From the NCBI GenBank assembly GCA_012514915.1, contig JAAYZJ010000186.1:1-17702 (forward strand): a stretch of 17,702 nt of DNA, read 5' to 3'. The notes under the pieces were generated by a model that worked only from the letters and a program-made list of their open reading frames with translations, was not told where the DNA came from and made no database searches. The DNA comes from Lentisphaerota bacterium. GTDB taxonomy: Bacteria; Verrucomicrobiota; Kiritimatiellia; RFP12; JAAYLN01. The position numbers and the translations under genes were made by a program. Positions 7,086 to 14,923 of the stretch are shown in pieces; within the stretch, counting starts at the first letter, position 1; each line of letters starts with the position of its first letter.

Positions 7086-7994
7086 TCACCGGATCAGCAG
7101 GATGAATCCGAATCCGCAGAAGAGCAGCGCGCCGACGAGCAGATACGGTACATGGCGCATCTGCAGACGCGCCATGATGGACTCGACGACACCGATGACG
7201 GCCGCCAACCCCAGGATTTCCACCAGATACAGGGGCCAGTCGAGCCACGCCCGGCCGAACGTGAACGGCGCGACGACCCGCAGCAGCACGGTGCCGAGGA
7301 CGAGCAGCTTGACCGCGGCGCCATACAGGATCAGGCCGAACAGCGGGCCGCTGTGATCCAGCACCATGGCTTCGTGGATCATGGTCAGCTCCAGATGCGT
7401 GGTCGGATCATCCACGGGGATGCGGCAGGTTTCCGCGAGGAGCACGATGAAGAGGCCGATGGAGATGAGCACCAGCGGCGCCGTGGCATGCGCGGCGCCC
7501 GCGCCCGTGGTGCCCAGCAGCATGCCGGTCAGCGACAGGGAGCCCGACACTTTGGCCAGCACCAGCAGCGCAAAGAAGAGCGCCGGCTCCGACAGGCAGG
7601 CGAACGTGACTTCGCGCGCCGCCCCCATCCCTTCGAATGCCGACCCGGTATCCAGGGCCGCCGAGGCCGTGAAGAACCGGGCCAGTCCGAAGAGGTAGGC
7701 GAAGAAGATCAGATCGCCGGCGAAGGTGAGGGGGGCTCCGCCGCCACCGATCGGGATCAGCAGCCCCGCCAGCAGGGCTGTCGACACCGTCACGAGCGGC
7801 GCCGCCCGGAAGATCCACGTCGTCGTCGTGCTCAGCACCAGGCTCCGGCGCATCAGCTTGAAGATGTCGTAGTAGGGCTGCAGCAAGGGTGCGCCGACAC
7901 GGCCGGCGAACCAGGCCTTGGTTTTGACGATGACGCCCAGCAGCAGCGGAGGGAGGATCAGTAGGACCGCGAGATGGATGATGAGGTGGATCAT
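7086..7994 (-). CDS. NuoH/HyfD (HycD)-like membrane anchor subunit
   Basis: This 302-residue protein starts at the ATG at 7994, which begins a hydrophobic helix (MIHLIIHLAVLLILPPLLLG). A 13-residue in-frame upstream extension overlaps the preceding gene and looks artificial. About eight membrane segments are seen. Family signatures include GRVGAPLLQPYYDIFKLMRR (31-50) and the highly conserved RIPVDDPTTHLELTMIHE (191-208) followed by VLDHSG (211-216), as in HycD/HyfD. A Glu-rich loop between membrane helices is where complex I contacts quinone and the proton path begins; here ESIMARLQMRHVPY near the C-terminus also fits. The subunit joins the hydrophilic arm to the membrane arm. The spacing is 4 bp on both sides, consistent with one transcript. 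Confidence 0.9.
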   Translation of the reverse strand: MIHLIIHLAVLLILPPLLLGVIVKTKAWFAGRVGAPLLQPYYDIFKLMRRSLVLSTTTTWIFRAAPLVTVSTALLAGLLIPIGGGGAPLTFAGDLIFFAYLFGLARFFTASAALDTGSAFEGMGAAREVTFACLSEPALFFALLVLAKVSGSLSLTGMLLGTTGAGAAHATAPLVLISIGLFIVLLAETCRIPVDDPTTHLELTMIHEAMVLDHSGPLFGLILYGAAVKLLVLGTVLLRVVAPFTFGRAWLDWPLYLVEILGLAAVIGVVESIMARLQMRHVPYLLVGALLFCGFGFILLIR

Positions 7995-7998
7995 TTTC

Positions 7999-9981
7999 TT
8001 ACCGTTCCAGATTGCCCCAGATGAGCAGCACAATCACGACGACCAAGATGTAGAGCACATACACATGCGTCTGCCCCCGCTGCAGCACGCGCAGCCACGG
8101 CAGGAAGCGTCCGGTGGCCCGGAACAGCGGCGTCACCAAACGGTCCAGCACGGTGTCGGGGACGATAATCTTGAAGCGGGAACGCTTCGGAAACAGCCCG
8201 TGAAGCGCGGGCTGGTTCTTTTTCGGCCACAGCAGAAAGACCGTCAGCTTGACCAGCGAATCGCCGAACGAGGAGCCGGTGTATTCCATGCGGCCCGTTG
8301 GCGCCGCATAGCCGCAGTCCCACGTGAGTCCCGTGCGCACCGGTTTCGCGCGCCGATTCGCCTTCAGAACCAGCGCCCACGCCGCCAGGAGCCCGACCAG
8401 CGCGCCTCCGGCGCAGGCGAGGGCCTTCAGCGGGACGACCGACGCGGTCGACAGGGGTTGCGACTGGCCCGACCAGGCCCCGACCGCCGCATCGAGCAGC
8501 GGAGTGATGAGCCGGGGGCAGAGGCCGATCAGCACGCAGGCGACAGCCAGCAGAACCATGGGGGCCACCATCGCGACCCCGGGTTGGTGCACGTGCCGGG
8601 GGCTGGCGCTTCGCGGCGCGCCCAGAAACACCGCTCCCAGCGCCTTCACAAAACAGGCCACGGCCAGGGCGCCGGTCATGGCGAGCGCCACGGCCGCGAG
8701 CGCGGCCGCCGGGGCGCCGGGCGCATCACCCAGCCCGAGCGTACGGAACAGCCCAATGTAGAGCACCCACTCGCCGGCGAAACCATTCAAGGGCGGCAGG
8801 GCGCAGATGGCCGCCGCAGCGACGACGAAGAGTACCATCACGACCGGAAGGCGCTTGGCCAGACCGCCCATGCGGTCGATCTCACGCGTCTCCGTCGCAT
8901 GGATGATGGCACCGGCATTGAAGAAGAGCAGCGACTTGAACAGACTGTGGTTCCAGACATGGAACAGGGCGCCCCCCAACCCCAGCAACACCCACTCCGC
9001 ATGCCCCTGGGCACGTCCGAGGAGTGCGAGTCCCAGCCCCATGGCGATGATGCCGAGATTCTCGATGCTGCTGTAGGCCAGCATCCGTTTGAGGTCGCGC
9101 TGGCCAATGGCGAAGGCGATCCCCGTCAGGCTCGAGAAGGCGCCGGCCGCCAGCAGCACCGGCCCCCACCACGGCGCGGGCGCCGGCAGCAGAGCGGTCA
9201 TGCGCACGATCCCATAGACGCCCATCTTGAGCATCACGCCGGACATCACGGCCGAGACGTGGCTGGGGGCGTTGGCATGCGCGCCCGGCAACCAGACATG
9301 CAGGGGCATGAGGCCAGCCTTGAACCCGAAGCCGATCGCCGCCAGCAGGAAGAGCGTGCCCGCCGCTTCCGACGGAATCGCCGCGCCCGCCGTCAGCGCG
9401 AACGAACCGGTCGCCTGCCGCCAGAGGGCAAACAACGCGAGGAGGCAGAGGGTGCCGATGTGCGTGGCAATCAGATAGATCCAGCCGGCGCGGCGCACCT
9501 CCACCTTGTCGTCCTCCGCCGAGGCCGCGAAGTAGGCCGCCAGCGCCATCACCTCCCAGGCCACCAAAAACAGCAGGCCATCCCGGGCGATCACGACCAG
9601 CGCCATGGCGCCCGCCAGCAGGCCATAGGCGAGGCCCAGGCGGCATCCGTTGGCGGGATGCTCCGCCTGCCGCCAGTAGCCCAAGCCGTAGACCGATCCC
9701 AGCATCGGGATCAGAAAGATCGGCAGCAGGAACAGGACACTGATCGGATCGACGGCGACCGAGAACCGGCTGTGCTGAAAACCCCAGGCCAGGCTCAGCG
9801 CCGGCGCGGGCGCGGCGACGCGCGCGCAGACAACCCCCACCAGCCCCAGCAAGCCGCCGCACACCATGAGCCCCGTCGTCACGCGCTGCCCGCCGGCGGA
9901 GCGCGCCGGCAGGAGACAGGCCGGCAGACCACTGAACCCGAGCAGGGCGATCGCCATCAACAAGAGTGTCAGTGCATTCAT
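7999..9981 (-). CDS. HyfB-like antiporter membrane subunit (downstream copy)
   Basis: This 660-residue protein resembles HyfB/HycC, the large antiporter-like subunit of group 4 hydrogenases, and is related to NuoL/MrpA. The ~14-helix core has Glu143 (VAWEVMALAAYF), Lys221 (GFKAGLMPLHVWLPGAHANAPSH), Lys252 (MLKMGVYGIVR), the QRDLKRMLAYSSIENLGI signature, HVWNHSLFKSLLFFNAGAI and PPLNGFAGEWVLYIGLF. The C-terminal extension carries the HyfB-type TWDCGYAAPTGRMEYT segment and a final membrane helix (VYVLYILVVVIVLLIWG). The ATG at 9981 lies 12 bp from the previous stop, with no clear Shine-Dalgarno sequence. It is a paralogue of the gene immediately upstream; key charged residues occupy the same numbered positions in both. 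It probably contributes a second ion path. Confidence 0.9.
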   Translation of the reverse strand: MNALTLLLMAIALLGFSGLPACLLPARSAGGQRVTTGLMVCGGLLGLVGVVCARVAAPAPALSLAWGFQHSRFSVAVDPISVLFLLPIFLIPMLGSVYGLGYWRQAEHPANGCRLGLAYGLLAGAMALVVIARDGLLFLVAWEVMALAAYFAASAEDDKVEVRRAGWIYLIATHIGTLCLLALFALWRQATGSFALTAGAAIPSEAAGTLFLLAAIGFGFKAGLMPLHVWLPGAHANAPSHVSAVMSGVMLKMGVYGIVRMTALLPAPAPWWGPVLLAAGAFSSLTGIAFAIGQRDLKRMLAYSSIENLGIIAMGLGLALLGRAQGHAEWVLLGLGGALFHVWNHSLFKSLLFFNAGAIIHATETREIDRMGGLAKRLPVVMVLFVVAAAAICALPPLNGFAGEWVLYIGLFRTLGLGDAPGAPAAALAAVALAMTGALAVACFVKALGAVFLGAPRSASPRHVHQPGVAMVAPMVLLAVACVLIGLCPRLITPLLDAAVGAWSGQSQPLSTASVVPLKALACAGGALVGLLAAWALVLKANRRAKPVRTGLTWDCGYAAPTGRMEYTGSSFGDSLVKLTVFLLWPKKNQPALHGLFPKRSRFKIIVPDTVLDRLVTPLFRATGRFLPWLRVLQRGQTHVYVLYILVVVIVLLIWGNLER

Positions 9982-9993
9982 GGATTCAGTCGG

Positions 9994-11997
9994 TTAGCGC
10001 GCCAGCCAGCGTTCAACCATTGCCCGGATGGGAAGCAACGTGCCAAGCAGCACGAGGAGCATGATGAGGATGTACAACATGTAGTTTTGCGTCAGGCCGC
10101 GTTGAAAACGGCGAAACCATCCGAAGCTGTTTGCGAGGCGGCGCCCCATGGGGAGGAGCATGCGGTCCAGGACGGCATCGTCCACATGGCTGTGCGCCGC
10201 GACCGGCGCCGGAAAGAGTCCGTCCACCCGCGGATGCTGCACGTGCGGCCGGAGCACAGGCGCGAACAGGCCGACGATCATCTGCGCCAACGAGGTCGCG
10301 GTGTATTGCATCCGGGGGCTCGGACGCGCATAGCCGCAGTCCCATGTGATTGCGGGACGCGCACGCCGCGCCGCGTGGCGGCGCCGTCCGAGCACCGCCG
10401 CGGCTGCTAGGCCCGCGACCAGGGCGGCCCCCAGCGCGCCGATGCCGCCCAGCGGCGCGAGGCCGCGGATGGCCGGGGTTCCGGGCGCCACCCCGGCCAT
10501 CCAGCAGCGGGTGGAGGCATCGAGCGCCGGGGCGACGAGGACGGGCGCCAGGCCGATCACCGCGCAGCAGGCGGCGAGAATCAGCAGCGGCATCCGCATC
10601 GTGACCGGCGCCTCGCGGGCGTGGGCGGCGGCGGGCGTCCGCGCCACCCCGAGGAAGGCCGTGCCGTAGACCTTCACGAAGCAGGCCACGGCCAAGGCGC
10701 CGATCGCCGCCAGCACGGGCACGCCGACCATGGCCATCGCCGACCCGGCGAGCGCGGCATGGAACAGCCCCAGATAGATGAACAGCTCGCTCACGAAACC
10801 GTTCAACGGCGGGAGACCGCAGATGGCCACGGCACCGACCAGAAACCCGGCGGCACTCCACGGCATCCCCCGGGCCAGTCCCCCCAGCCGGTCGATCTGC
10901 CGCGTGTGCGCCCCGTGCACGACCGCGCCCGCCGCGAGGAACAGCAGCGATTTGAAGAGGCTGTGGTTCCAGACATGCAGGAGGCAACCGCCCATGCCGA
11001 GCACGACCCATCCGACGTGCCCGGTCGAGCGCCCCAGCAGGGCGATGCCCAGCCCCATCAGGATGATGCCGATGTTCTCGACACTGTGGTAGGCCAGCAG
11101 GCGCTTGATGTCGTGCTGCCCGATGGCGTACACGACGCCGAGCAGGCCGCTGACGACCCCCAGCGCCAGGACGATGCTGCCCCAGGCGGCCGGCGGGACG
11201 GGCAGCAGCGCGAGCCAGCGGACCAAGCCGTAGATGCCCATTTTGAGCACCACGCCCGACAAGATGGCGGACACATGGCAGGGTGCGCTGGCATGCGCGC
11301 CCGGCAGCCAGAAGTGCAGCGGCATCATGCCGGCCTTGATGCCGAACGCAATCAGCGCCAGCAGGAAGAGCAGGTGCCGGGTGCCCAGGCGCAGCGTCTC
11401 CGGGGAGACCGGCTCAAGGAGGTAGGAGCCGGTCGCGGAGCGCCACAGAGCGAACAGCCCGAAGAGCGTCAGGGTGCTGACATGCGTGGCCACCAGATAG
11501 ATCCAGCTCGCCCGGCGGCTCTCCTTGCGCTCGTCTTCGGTCGCGACAAGAAAGAAAGCCGAAAGAGCCATGATCTCCCACCCCAGCAGGAACGACATCG
11601 CGTGGCGGCCAATGACCAGCAGCGCCATCCCCGCGACGAGCAGCCCCCAGAAGAGGCGGAGCTTGCGGCCGTTGCGCCGGTGGATCCGCTGGGGCCAGTA
11701 GCCCAGTCCGTACAGGGGGCCGATGCCCCCCACCAGCAAGATGGGTGCGAGGAAGAAGGCGCTGAGGGCATCGAGTCCGACCACGCCGTTGCCCGCCGCG
11801 GGCCAGGGAAAGCCACACGCGGCGCCACCGGCGCCACGCAGGCCGCCAACCACGCCGGCCAGCCCCGCGACGGCAGCAACCGCCATGCAGGCGGCGGCAA
11901 TCCGTTCGCCCCAGACCGAGGATCGCGGCATGACGAGCCCCGGCAGCCCGCTGACGGCCGCGAGGAGGATGGCCAGGAGAATCAGGTCAAGAAACAC
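9994..11997 (-). CDS. HyfB-like antiporter membrane subunit (upstream copy)
   Basis: This 667-residue protein has the same architecture as the following gene. The start codon is GTG at 11997 and begins a hydrophobic helix (FLDLILLAILLAAVSGLPGL); a CGAGG lies about nine to ten bases upstream. Channel residues are conserved: Glu141 (LGWEIMALSAFFL), Lys221 (GIKAGMMPLHFWLPGAHASAPCH), Lys252 (VLKMGIYGLVRW), QHDIKRLLAYHSVENIGI, HVWNHSLFKSLLFLAAGAV and PPLNGFVSELFIYLGLF. The signature reads QHDIKR rather than the usual QRDxKR. The C-terminus has TWDCGYARPSPRMQYT and a last helix. Two HyfB-like subunits plus one HyfF-like subunit fit Ehr complexes, which carry more antiporter-like subunits than simple hydrogenases. 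It is the first membrane gene after the EIIA-like leader gene. Confidence 0.9.
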   Translation of the reverse strand: MFLDLILLAILLAAVSGLPGLVMPRSSVWGERIAAACMAVAAVAGLAGVVGGLRGAGGAACGFPWPAAGNGVVGLDALSAFFLAPILLVGGIGPLYGLGYWPQRIHRRNGRKLRLFWGLLVAGMALLVIGRHAMSFLLGWEIMALSAFFLVATEDERKESRRASWIYLVATHVSTLTLFGLFALWRSATGSYLLEPVSPETLRLGTRHLLFLLALIAFGIKAGMMPLHFWLPGAHASAPCHVSAILSGVVLKMGIYGLVRWLALLPVPPAAWGSIVLALGVVSGLLGVVYAIGQHDIKRLLAYHSVENIGIILMGLGIALLGRSTGHVGWVVLGMGGCLLHVWNHSLFKSLLFLAAGAVVHGAHTRQIDRLGGLARGMPWSAAGFLVGAVAICGLPPLNGFVSELFIYLGLFHAALAGSAMAMVGVPVLAAIGALAVACFVKVYGTAFLGVARTPAAAHAREAPVTMRMPLLILAACCAVIGLAPVLVAPALDASTRCWMAGVAPGTPAIRGLAPLGGIGALGAALVAGLAAAAVLGRRRHAARRARPAITWDCGYARPSPRMQYTATSLAQMIVGLFAPVLRPHVQHPRVDGLFPAPVAAHSHVDDAVLDRMLLPMGRRLANSFGWFRRFQRGLTQNYMLYILIMLLVLLGTLLPIRAMVERWLAR

Positions 11998-12024
11998 GGA
12001 CGCGCCTCGGAAGTTGATTCCCGC

Positions 12025-12702
12025 TCATTCTGGTATCGCCGCCTCGGCGTCGGCCAGCCGGTCCATGAGCATCCCGCAGGCATCCTGCCGCTGAAGCGCC
12101 GCCTTGAATTCCGGATCGCGCAGGACGAAGCCCAGCCGCGCCAACAGGTGCAGGTGAATCCTGACCGTGGGACAGATCATCGTGAACAGCGTGTTGACCG
12201 GCCGGCCGTCGATGGCGCGAAAATCGATCGGCGTCTCGAGAAAGCAAAGCATGATGATCGGTTCGGCAACATGCAGGACCACGGGATTGCGGACGTGGGG
12301 GATCGCAACGCCATCCCCCACCCCAGTGGAGCCGAGACTTTCGCGGACCAGCAGCACCTGATAGAGAAACTCGCGGTCCACCGCCTCCGGCAACTTCAAC
12401 AGGTTGACGATGTTCCGCAGCACGGACGGCTGATCGGAACCCCCGACCCGGTACTCAATCCCTCCCGCTTGCAGAGCCTCGGACAGCGTTGGCAGTCCGG
12501 CCCGGCCGCTCGCGTCGGCGCCGAACAGTCCGGGAGCGACAGGCAGGTTGCGGGCCGTGGCCCACTCGAGCAGCTCGGAGCGATTGAAGCGGATCTGCTC
12601 GTTCACCTGATGGAAGGGAATGGCCGCGTGCCGGATCCACTGATAGACCGTCTCAGGCGAGACATTCAGCCAAGCGGCGGCGTCATCAACAGAAAGTTGC
12701 AT
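12025..12702 (-). CDS. Excisionase-type HTH plus PTS EIIA (PtsN-like) protein, likely regulator of the Ehr operon
   Basis: The protein has 225 residues from the ATG at 12702. Residues 1-50 form a MerR/excisionase-like helix-turn-helix (SVDDAAAWLNVSPETVYQWIRHAAIPFHQ, then RFNRSELLEWA). After a short linker, residues ~72-220 form a PTS EIIA type-2 (fructose/mannitol/Ntr) domain. The phospho-accepting histidine motif is GDGVAIPHVRNP with His136; DFRAIDGRPVNTLF and HLHLLARLGFVLRDPEF also match the family. The domain order, small HTH then EIIA, recurs in standalone EIIA proteins without a sugar permease. E. coli EIIA-Ntr is known to control potassium transport proteins (TrkA, KdpD), so a role in gating or regulating ion transport by this complex is plausible, but is inference. 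It is the first gene of the operon, 27 bp before the first antiporter gene. No convincing Shine-Dalgarno sequence is seen, and the start was chosen because it begins the HTH domain. Confidence 0.83.
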   Translation of the reverse strand: MQLSVDDAAAWLNVSPETVYQWIRHAAIPFHQVNEQIRFNRSELLEWATARNLPVAPGLFGADASGRAGLPTLSEALQAGGIEYRVGGSDQPSVLRNIVNLLKLPEAVDREFLYQVLLVRESLGSTGVGDGVAIPHVRNPVVLHVAEPIIMLCFLETPIDFRAIDGRPVNTLFTMICPTVRIHLHLLARLGFVLRDPEFKAALQRQDACGMLMDRLADAEAAIPE

Positions 12703-12811
12703 AATGAAGGCGATGGCCGCCCAACAACGTCGGCCACCATGAACCGGGGAAGAGGCGCAGGGCTGAAGCCGTGGCCCAGCCGCGCCGACGGAAAGCCCGA
12801 TGGTCAGTCTT

Positions 12812-12837
12812 GCCGATCGGCCGCGTTTCCGCAAACG
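12812..12837. repeat. Two adjacent inverted repeats near the predicted operon start
   Basis: GCCGATCGGC (12812-12821) is a perfect 10-bp palindrome. CGTTT/AAACG (12824-12837) forms a 5-bp stem with a CCGC loop. They sit at or just after the predicted transcription start and could be an operator, perhaps for the HTH protein encoded downstream. Such short GC palindromes can also arise by chance. Confidence 0.3.
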
Positions 12838-12844
12838 GTTCGGT

Positions 12845-12873
12845 AGAATAGCGCATGTTGACGACAAAGGCAA
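12845..12873 (-). promoter_or_regulatory. Possible sigma-70-type promoter of the Ehr operon
   Basis: On the minus strand TTGCCT (12868-12873) and TATTCT (12845-12850) are separated by 17 bases. Each box matches 4 of 6 consensus positions. It lies just after the GH51 stop and would give a leader of about 135 nt before the EIIA-like start. It is the best candidate in the 173-bp gap, but is weak. Confidence 0.3.
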
Positions 12874-12875
12874 AC

Positions 12876-14468
12876 TCAAACGGGCATCTCCAGCACGGTC
12901 AGACTGGCCGGCGGGAGGGTGAAGCGCGTGGTGAGCGGCTCGGTCGTCGTCTCGATCCGCACCCGGTTGGGCTGATCCAGCGTGTTTTCCACCCACAGGT
13001 CGCCGTCGCGCGCCAGCCGGCGGACGGTCATCGTGTCACCGGCGGGGGCGAGTCCATGCAGGTCGAGCGCCACGTCGAGTGGCCGGTCGGGGAGCTTCTG
13101 CACCAGCGACAGGCGCAGCGTGCGCCCATCCGCCGACACGCTGGCCAGCGCATCGAGGGCGGGGATGTCGTCGAAATGCTCGAGGGTGGGCAGCGTCTCG
13201 TCCTTGGCCTTCTCCACGTCCACGATACCGCAGAAGAACCGCTCGTGCTTGGCCTTGAAGACCGGTGCGTCCGCGAGACTCTCCAGCACGCGGCCACGGT
13301 CGTGCGTGTCGCGGATGAGCTTGTGCGCGTACCAGGTGGTCTGGCGCACCATCCGCTCCCCGTCGGTCATGATCGGCGCGAGGGTGTTGACGGCCAGCGA
13401 GACATTGGCCAGATCGACGGAGTCGGCGTGGCGCAGGATGACGTGCATCAGCGACGCCAGGGCGAGCGCGTCGGCGTAGTGGTAGACCTCCTCGACGTCG
13501 CGCGGCGCGCCGTGGCGGGAGCGGTACCAGAGGTTCCACTCGTCGAAGGCGAGGCCGGGGCGCCGCTGGACCGCGGGCAGTCCGCCGAGCTCGCGGTGGG
13601 CGCGCGAGTGCGTCCCGAGCGGAATGTCCATCGCCTCGTCGAGGATCTGCTCGGCCGACCGGAAGTGCTTCTCGCAGACGCGCGAGGCGGCCATCAGATC
13701 CTCGAAGCACGGGCGCCCGAAGTAGTTGTGCATGCTGAGCATGTCGGCCAGGCCGACCAGGCGGAACATCACCGTGCGATCCCACTCGGGATCGGGCCGC
13801 CCCAGGCCGTTGACCGAAATCCGGATGGACGGGTCCACGGCCTTCATCTGGCGGATCGCCTCGGCGCACCAATCGGCGTACTGGGCGGCCGTCTTCTGCC
13901 CTGGCTGCCAATCGCCGTAGATCTCGTTGCCCAGTCCGAACAGCTTGACGCCGTAAGGCTCCTCGCGTCCGTGCGTCCGCCGCAGGTCGGCATACGGTGT
14001 CGGCTGGGTGCTGTTGAGATACTCGACCAGGTTGGCGGCATCCTCGGGGCTCTGGGTGTTGGCGTTGACGCATAGATACAGCTCGGCGCCCAGCTCGCGG
14101 CACAGCGACCAGGCCTCGGGGATGCCGAAGGCGGTGGACTGCGCCTGGCCGCCATGCCCGCGGAAGAGGCGGGCACGCGGCCGTTCGGCGACGGGACCGA
14201 CCAGGTCCTGCCACTTGAAGTAGGCGGTGGCGCAGCCGCCGGGATAGCGCACAAAGCCCGGCCGCTGCTCTTTCAGCGCCTCCAGCACGTCGGCCCGCAC
14301 CCCGTCGGGACGCGCGCGCGGGCTACCGGGATCGAAGATCCCCCCGTTGACGCAGCGCCCCGTCAACTCGATGAACTGCCCGTAGAGTCGGTCGCCGAGC
14401 GTCCCCCGCCGCTGGTTGCCCATGACGACTAGTTCAGCGTGATGCCTGTTTTTCATGTGGCTGTCCAT
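12876..14468 (-). CDS. GH51 alpha-L-arabinofuranosidase, cytoplasmic
   Basis: This 530-residue protein belongs to glycoside hydrolase family 51 by its catalytic motifs. Residues 72-98 show the family block FVRYPGGCATAYFKWQDLVGP followed by ERP. GLGNEIYGDW contains the acid/base Glu182, and LAFDEWNLWY contains the nucleophile Glu310. MHNYFGRP and the C-terminal beta-sandwich region (ending LPPASLTVLEMPV) complete the usual layout, and the length is normal. There is no signal peptide, so it should act in the cytoplasm, removing alpha-L-arabinofuranosyl groups from imported oligosaccharides; some GH51 members cleave other linkages. The ATG at 14468 was chosen because AAGGGA lies eight bases upstream; an ATG six bases earlier is too close to that site. 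The gene is divergent from the secreted DUF4838 gene and lies directly upstream of the Ehr operon on the same strand, so limited readthrough is possible. Confidence 0.9.
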   Translation of the reverse strand: MDSHMKNRHHAELVVMGNQRRGTLGDRLYGQFIELTGRCVNGGIFDPGSPRARPDGVRADVLEALKEQRPGFVRYPGGCATAYFKWQDLVGPVAERPRARLFRGHGGQAQSTAFGIPEAWSLCRELGAELYLCVNANTQSPEDAANLVEYLNSTQPTPYADLRRTHGREEPYGVKLFGLGNEIYGDWQPGQKTAAQYADWCAEAIRQMKAVDPSIRISVNGLGRPDPEWDRTVMFRLVGLADMLSMHNYFGRPCFEDLMAASRVCEKHFRSAEQILDEAMDIPLGTHSRAHRELGGLPAVQRRPGLAFDEWNLWYRSRHGAPRDVEEVYHYADALALASLMHVILRHADSVDLANVSLAVNTLAPIMTDGERMVRQTTWYAHKLIRDTHDRGRVLESLADAPVFKAKHERFFCGIVDVEKAKDETLPTLEHFDDIPALDALASVSADGRTLRLSLVQKLPDRPLDVALDLHGLAPAGDTMTVRRLARDGDLWVENTLDQPNRVRIETTTEPLTTRFTLPPASLTVLEMPV

Positions 14469-14554
14469 GTTCATGTTCCCTTCGATGCACGAGGCGCTTG
14501 CTCTCTGATCGCCGCGCCTACACGCAATGAGAAAACCCAGCATCCCTCGCCTTG

Positions 14555-14566
14555 ACCGGCGCCGGT
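14555..14566. promoter_or_regulatory. Perfect 12-bp palindrome, possible operator for GH51
   Basis: ACCGGCGCCGGT is self-complementary over all 12 bases. It lies about 20 to 30 bases downstream of the predicted GH51 transcription start, a common place for a repressor site. No regulator is encoded next to it in the window, and the operator role is inferred from position only. Confidence 0.35.
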
Positions 14567-14594
14567 TCACACGGTGGGCGGTTCGTGGGCTGCC

Positions 14595-14624
14595 ATTATG
14601 CGGAGATGAGGCGGATCAAGTCAA
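14595..14624 (-). promoter_or_regulatory. Predicted sigma-70-type promoter for GH51
   Basis: On the minus strand TTGACT (14619-14624) and CATAAT (14595-14600) each match 5 of 6 consensus positions and are 18 bases apart. The start of transcription would be near 14588, giving a leader of about 120 nt before the GH51 ATG. Confidence 0.55.
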
Positions 14625-14667
14625 TCCACCTGGCGGCTCGCCGTGTGTGCCAGACCGCGCGCAAGTT

Positions 14668-14751
14668 GCCGTTCTTCCGAACGGCCCCTTGCCGACTTGA
14701 GGTTCGACTTTTCGACCCTTTGTGACAAAGCTCTCGCGACAAGGTATACCT
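14668..14751. repeat. Cluster of three inverted repeats
   Basis: GCCGTTC/GAACGGC (14668-14685) forms a perfect 7-bp stem with a TTCC loop. CTTTG/CAAAG (14718-14730) has a 3-base spacer. AGGTATACCT (14742-14751) is a perfect 10-bp palindrome. They lie between the two divergent promoters. They may be regulator sites or remnants of repeat elements; nothing in the sequence decides between these. Confidence 0.4.
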
Positions 14752-14803
14752 CTCACGGCTGACCATTCCCTGCTTATCCACTCGCCTCCCCCCCCACACA
14801 CAG

Positions 14804-14827
14804 AGGACAGGCAGGAATGCCTGTCCT
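14804..14827. repeat. Palindromic interspersed-type repeat (10-bp perfect stem)
   Basis: AGGACAGGCA and TGCCTGTCCT pair perfectly around a GGAA tetraloop and are followed by ACC. There is no U-rich tail on either strand, so it is not a typical terminator. One strand reads as RQECLSYL and the other as GQAFLPVL. From memory, such translated strings recur in spurious small ORFs of planctomycete and related PVC genomes, which suggests a dispersed repeat. Confidence 0.5.
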
Positions 14828-14894
14828 ACCTTAACACCACCATGCTCCCACGCCCTCACACGCTTACATCCTCACACTCCCAATGGCCTTTCTA

Positions 14895-14923
14895 TTGTCA
14901 AACGGCCGGGTTCCCTGTAAAAT
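14895..14923 (+). promoter_or_regulatory. Predicted sigma-70-type promoter for the DUF4838 gene
   Basis: TTGTCA (14895-14900) and TAAAAT (14918-14923) each match 5 of 6 consensus positions with the ideal 17-base spacing. Transcription would begin near 14930, leaving a leader of about 130 nt. That leader contains a small AGGG/CCCT stem. The position also argues against the earliest in-frame ATGs (14883 and 14922) as translation starts. Confidence 0.55.

Noticed and set aside
2595..12702. Reading the locus as respiratory complex I or a pure Mrp antiporter
   Set aside because: HyfB-, HyfE- and HyfF-type subunits replace NuoA, J, K, L, M and N, no NADH module is seen, and the redox subunits rule out a simple Mrp antiporter.
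7918..12846. Very long plus-strand frames (741 and 830 codons) opposite the HyfB-like genes
   Set aside because: The composition is His/Gln/Arg-rich, with no membrane segments or motifs. They are antisense shadows of conserved antiporter genes.
12025..12996. Longer version of the HTH-EIIA gene starting upstream of 12702
   Set aside because: The upstream 98 codons overlap the GH51 3' end and the predicted promoter and carry no domain; the HTH begins at the ATG at 12702.
12855..14075. Plus-strand frame of 406 codons opposite the GH51 gene
   Set aside because: It is antisense to a gene with both catalytic glutamates in family motifs and shows no recognisable domain.
14804..14827. Hairpin as a rho-independent terminator
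   Set aside because: No T-rich tail follows on either strand, and no gene ends nearby.
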